A DNA stretch of 7,465 nucleotides from Spirochaetota bacterium (GTDB taxonomy: Bacteria; Spirochaetota; UBA4802; UBA5368): positions 1-7,465 of the forward strand of contig JAGODA010000159.1 of the NCBI GenBank assembly GCA_017998475.1, read 5' to 3'. The notes beneath the pieces are model-generated. The model saw nothing but the letters and a program-made list of their open reading frames with translations. It was not told the DNA's origin and ran no database searches. The translations under genes were made by a program, and so were the position numbers. This document shows, one piece after another, positions 6,229 through 7,465 of the stretch; positions within the stretch are counted from its first letter, which is position 1; the number at the start of each line of letters is the position of its first letter.

Positions 6229-6313
6229 GCCGTGCCCTTGTCCGGGTATTGATAACCGCTTCCGTTCTGGTGGAGCGAATGTCCCGTACGCTCTTATGCC
6301 GCTTTCTCGGAGG

Positions 6314-6329
6314 CGGACCGCCGGGTCCG
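6314..6329. repeat. Perfect six-base dyad in the receiver-kinase leader region
   Basis: CGGACC (6314-6319) and GGTCCG (6324-6329) form a GC-rich stem with a GCCG loop. It lies in the 180-base gap between the two kinase genes, about 85 bases before the receiver-kinase start. It is not followed by a T run on either strand, so it is not a standard intrinsic terminator. It could be an operator or a leader RNA hairpin. Such short GC-rich dyads also arise by chance. Confidence 0.35.
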
Positions 6330-6374
6330 GGAATAACCTGCGATACGGGGTCGTGAATTTCAAGCACTTATTGT

Positions 6375-6405
6375 AAAAAAGCCCTTCTGGAAGCGTCCGC
6401 ACGCT
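6375..6405 (-). terminator. Probable intrinsic terminator after the sensor kinase
   Basis: On the minus strand, AGCGT (6405-6401), loop GCGG, ACGCT (6396-6392) starts three bases after the kinase stop codon, and six T lie at 6380-6375. The T run is 11 bases past this stem. An outer pairing of AAAAGAGC with GCTTTTTT could bring it closer. Termination or partial attenuation is plausible here, which would separate or unbalance expression of the two kinase genes. Confidence 0.45.
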
Positions 6406-6408
6406 CTT

Positions 6409-7465
6409 TTACTGCGTGCCCGACTGCGCCACGGGCAGTACGACGGTAAACGTGGTCCCTTCGGCGGCCGAGCTTTTAACGGTAATGGTGCCATTGTGCC
6501 GCTTTATTATTCCGTACGTGACGGCCAGACCGAGCCCCGTGCCCTTTCCGGTCTGCTTGGTCGTGAAAAAGGGGTCGAAAATACGCCCTATGTTCTCCTC
6601 GCTTATTCCGAGACCGGTATCGGAGAAATCGACAACAACGGCGTTCTGATCCACGTCGAAACGGGTCCGTATGGTGAGCGTTCCTCCGTCCGGCATGGCG
6701 TCGGACGCGTTGAGCGAAAGGTTGTTGATGACCTGCTTGATCTGGTTGATGTCGATCTCCATATCGGGGACCGCGTCGTCGAAGTCCTTCACGATGCTTA
6801 TGTTCTGGAAATTGACATGCTTTTCCAGGATTGAAAGCATCTCGCGGATCACCTGGTTGACGTTCGCGCGCTCCTTCTCGATGCGCGTTTCCCTGGCGAA
6901 GTTGAGTATCTCGCGGACGATCTTGCGGCAGCGCAGTGTCTCGTTTACGATCACCTCCAGGTCGTCCTTGTGCTCGGTGTCCTTGAGCTCCTCGAGCAGG
7001 ATCGAACTGTAGGTGAGCACGCCTGTGAGCGGGTTGTTGATCTCGTGGGCTATGCCCGCGGCGAGCTTTCCGAGGGAAGCGAGCTTCTCCGACTGTACGA
7101 TCTGTTTCTGGGTGTCCTCCTTGAGGAGGTTGTCGCGTTCCACGATCGCGGCAACCATCGAGTTGAACGTCTTGCACAGGTAGCCGAGCTCGTCCTTTGA
7201 ATTGACGGGTATCTTGATGCTGTAATTGCCCTCGGCGATCTGTTTGGACGCGTCGACGAGGATGTTGACCGGATGCAGGAAGTTCTGAATAAGGTAGATC
7301 GAGAGGCCGATCGCGATGATGAGCGTGACGATTATTATGACCAGGAACAGTATGGTCGTTTCCTTCTTGATGTCGTTGAACTTGTTCTCGATGATCCCGA
7401 CGTAGAGGATCCCGATAACCTTGCGGTGCAGGTCGTAGATGGGGCTGTACGCGGAGATGTACCAG
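6409..7465 (-). CDS. Membrane sensor histidine kinase (Cache-HAMP-HisKA-HATPase), start missing
   Basis: The visible 351 residues are the C-terminal part of a sensor kinase whose start lies beyond the right edge. The frame is open from base 7464. Visible residues 1-24 look like the end of an extracytoplasmic Cache-type sensor, with a WYISAYSPIYD segment and VIGILYVGI. A membrane helix follows (about 36-59), then HAMP (about 60-107), a short coiled coil, HisKA with AHEINNPL and the phospho-histidine at 140, and HATPase_c. The ATP-binding motifs are complete: NNLSLNASDA (247-256), DTGLG (282-286), FDPFFTT (296-302) and GKGTGLGL (306-313). The arrangement resembles NtrB/ZraS-type kinases. No cognate DNA-binding regulator is visible. 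The nearest receiver is in the next gene, 180 bases downstream, which makes that protein a candidate partner. An ATG at 7158 lies after the HAMP domain and is internal, not the start. Confidence 0.96.
   Translation of the reverse strand, partial: WYISAYSPIYDLHRKVIGILYVGIIENKFNDIKKETTILFLVIIIVTLIIAIGLSIYLIQNFLHPVNILVDASKQIAEGNYSIKIPVNSKDELGYLCKTFNSMVAAIVERDNLLKEDTQKQIVQSEKLASLGKLAAGIAHEINNPLTGVLTYSSILLEELKDTEHKDDLEVIVNETLRCRKIVREILNFARETRIEKERANVNQVIREMLSILEKHVNFQNISIVKDFDDAVPDMEIDINQIKQVINNLSLNASDAMPDGGTLTIRTRFDVDQNAVVVDFSDTGLGISEENIGRIFDPFFTTKQTGKGTGLGLAVTYGIIKRHNGTITVKSSAAEGTTFTVVLPVAQSGTQ

Noticed and set aside
5563..6252. Open frame of 229 codons on the plus strand over the receiver-kinase gene
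   Set aside because: It mirrors the conserved receiver and HisKA codons of the true gene on the other strand.
6229..6402. 58-residue N-terminal extension of the receiver-kinase protein
   Set aside because: The receiver domain begins exactly at the ATG at 6228 with a suitable ribosome site; the extension has no conserved sequence and overlaps the dyad region.

Overview
The window is gene-dense bacterial DNA, GC-rich by eye, with seven protein genes. Two are cut by the window edges. There is no RNA gene, CRISPR array, insertion sequence or phage gene. The probable source is a Gram-negative, double-membraned bacterium. The evidence is a lipoprotein signal, an exported repeat protein, and sensors with an extracytoplasmic domain between two membrane helices. 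The style of the TPR protein and its pairing with a SpoIIE phosphatase and a STAS protein suggest Spirochaetota, or less likely a deltaproteobacterial lineage. That taxonomic guess is weak and could not be tested here.

Layout. Plus strand: (1) the 3' end of an AMMECR1-family gene (AmmeMemoRadiSam protein A) ends at 341. (2) A small lipoprotein of unknown function runs 411-854. (3) A 248-base gap carries a good sigma-70-like promoter. (4) An exported protein with about ten TPR-like repeats runs 1103-3022. (5) It is followed after two bases by a membrane-bound SpoIIE-type protein phosphatase (3025-4626). Minus strand, read right to left: (6) a membrane sensor histidine kinase enters from beyond the right edge and stops at 6409. 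(7) After a gap with a probable terminator comes a receiver-histidine kinase protein (6228-5158). (8) After a gap with a promoter-like site comes a single-domain STAS anti-sigma-factor antagonist (4953-4630). The STAS gene meets the SpoIIE phosphatase gene tail to tail with three bases between them.

How the genes may work together. The SpoIIE phosphatase and the STAS protein are the classic enzyme and substrate of a partner-switching pathway. The phosphatase removes phosphate from the antagonist serine, and the antagonist then titrates an anti-sigma kinase. The TPR protein is predicted to lie on the same side of the membrane as the phosphatase sensor domain and is translationally linked to it, so it could supply or relay the input signal. 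This is inference. The neighbouring kinase and receiver-kinase proteins could form a phosphorelay. Neither has a DNA-binding output, and no RsbW-type kinase or sigma factor gene is visible.

The most unusual non-coding signals are: a terminator-shaped element pointing antisense inside the start of the lipoprotein gene; a TTCCGGC motif, with dyads, in the promoter regions of both the TPR-SpoIIE operon and the STAS gene; and a run of eight G inside the phosphatase sensor domain, where losing one base would create an immediate stop.
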